Source: Chloroflexota bacterium | GTDB taxonomy: Bacteria; Chloroflexota; UBA6077 | Assembly (NCBI GenBank): GCA_021788565.1 | Contig: JAJYKO010000371.1 | Span: 1 to 6,107 of the forward strand | Reading direction: 5' to 3' | DNA: 6,107 nt | In this document: one piece after another, positions 5,947-6,107 of the stretch | Layout: each line of letters starts with the position of its first letter | Numbering within the stretch: the first letter of the stretch is position 1 | The notes under the pieces: model-generated | The model's database searches: none | Told to the model about the DNA's origin: nothing | The model's input: only the letters and a program-made list of their open reading frames with translations | Made by a program: the position numbers and the translations under genes

Positions 5947-6107
5947 CGAGCCTCTTCCGTGTGTATAATGACTGGCAACAACCTCAAGGTGGCGCGCGCC
6001 TATTCTACCTCTGTCCCCGCCTCCAACGCACGGCTGCTGGGGGTTGTCCTTAGAGCACCTGGATGCGGTTTCTTCCCGTCCTTTCCCACCCTATAATGGG
6101 CAAAGCG
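5947..6107. promoter_or_regulatory. Upstream region of the dehydratase operon, candidate -10 elements
   Basis: No gene is supported in this 161-base stretch. Two consensus TATAAT hexamers, each followed by G, occur on the plus strand at 5964-5969 and 6092-6097; a weak TTTCTT lies 17 bases before the second. Both would fire rightward, out of the window, perhaps for a divergent gene beyond the edge. On the minus strand the first site reads CATTATACA, but a start of transcription seven bases on would fall inside the operon's ribosome site, so it is unlikely to be the operon promoter. GGCGCGCGCC at 5991-6000 is a perfect palindrome. The operon's own promoter is not identified. Confidence 0.3.
5951..5958 (-). 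promoter_or_regulatory. Ribosome-binding site of the dehydratase operon
   Basis: On the minus strand the purine run GGAAGAGG precedes ATG 5946. The gap is four bases from GAGG, or seven if GGAAG is the pairing core. It supports ATG 5946 as the operon's first start codon. Confidence 0.55.

Noticed and set aside
5962..5987. Minus-strand promoter TTGAGG / TATACA for the dehydratase operon
   Set aside because: The spacer is only 14 bases, and transcription would begin within the ribosome-binding site of the first gene.
5338..6096. A 252-codon plus-strand open frame opposite the small subunit and running through the leader
   Set aside because: It is antisense to the well-supported dehydratase subunit, lacks a ribosome site and shows no family motif.

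Overview
The window is bacterial DNA of high G+C content (roughly the mid-60s percent by eye, not computed). It holds five intact protein-coding genes and three non-coding stretches. I cannot name the organism. The gene content (an oxygen-sensitive 2-hydroxyacyl-CoA dehydratase-type system, a DUF4389 membrane protein and a 14-helix exporter) would suit a high-G+C anaerobic or facultative soil, sediment or subsurface bacterium such as a member of Chloroflexota, but that is a weak inference. There is no rRNA, tRNA, CRISPR array, insertion sequence or prophage gene that I can support.

Layout: 1-56 is the 3' flank of a leftward gene and contains an imperfect hairpin. 57-1619 (minus strand) encodes a DHA2-type major facilitator exporter. 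1620-1961 is a divergent intergenic region with a degenerate direct repeat. 1962-2570 (plus strand) encodes a small DUF4389 membrane protein with an internal duplication. 2571-2786 is a convergent intergenic region with three hairpins. 2787-5946 (minus strand) is a tightly coupled three-gene operon. 5947-6107 is the leader and promoter region of that operon and perhaps of a gene beyond the right edge.

The operon is the main content. In transcription order it encodes a 355-residue small (beta-like) subunit, a 433-residue large (alpha-like) subunit, and a 264-residue ATP-dependent activator, all of the 2-hydroxyacyl-CoA dehydratase / benzoyl-CoA reductase superfamily. The first junction overlaps by one base (TAATG) and the second by four bases (ATGA). 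In both, the next gene's Shine-Dalgarno sequence lies inside the end of the previous gene, so translational coupling is likely. By family knowledge, the activator would use ATP hydrolysis to push one low-potential electron from its dimer-bridging [4Fe-4S] cluster into the two-subunit component. That component would then eliminate water from a 2-hydroxyacyl-CoA, or reduce another difficult substrate. No CoA-transferase, 2-hydroxyacid dehydrogenase, ferredoxin or acyl-CoA dehydrogenase gene is visible, so the substrate cannot be assigned. The activator-last gene order differs from the well-known hgd, had and fld operons.

The exporter and the DUF4389 gene are divergently arranged and have no evident functional tie to the operon. 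The window is mostly explicable by known families. The points worth following are the unassigned substrate of the operon, the duplicated DUF4389 protein, and the exporter's missing motif C proline.
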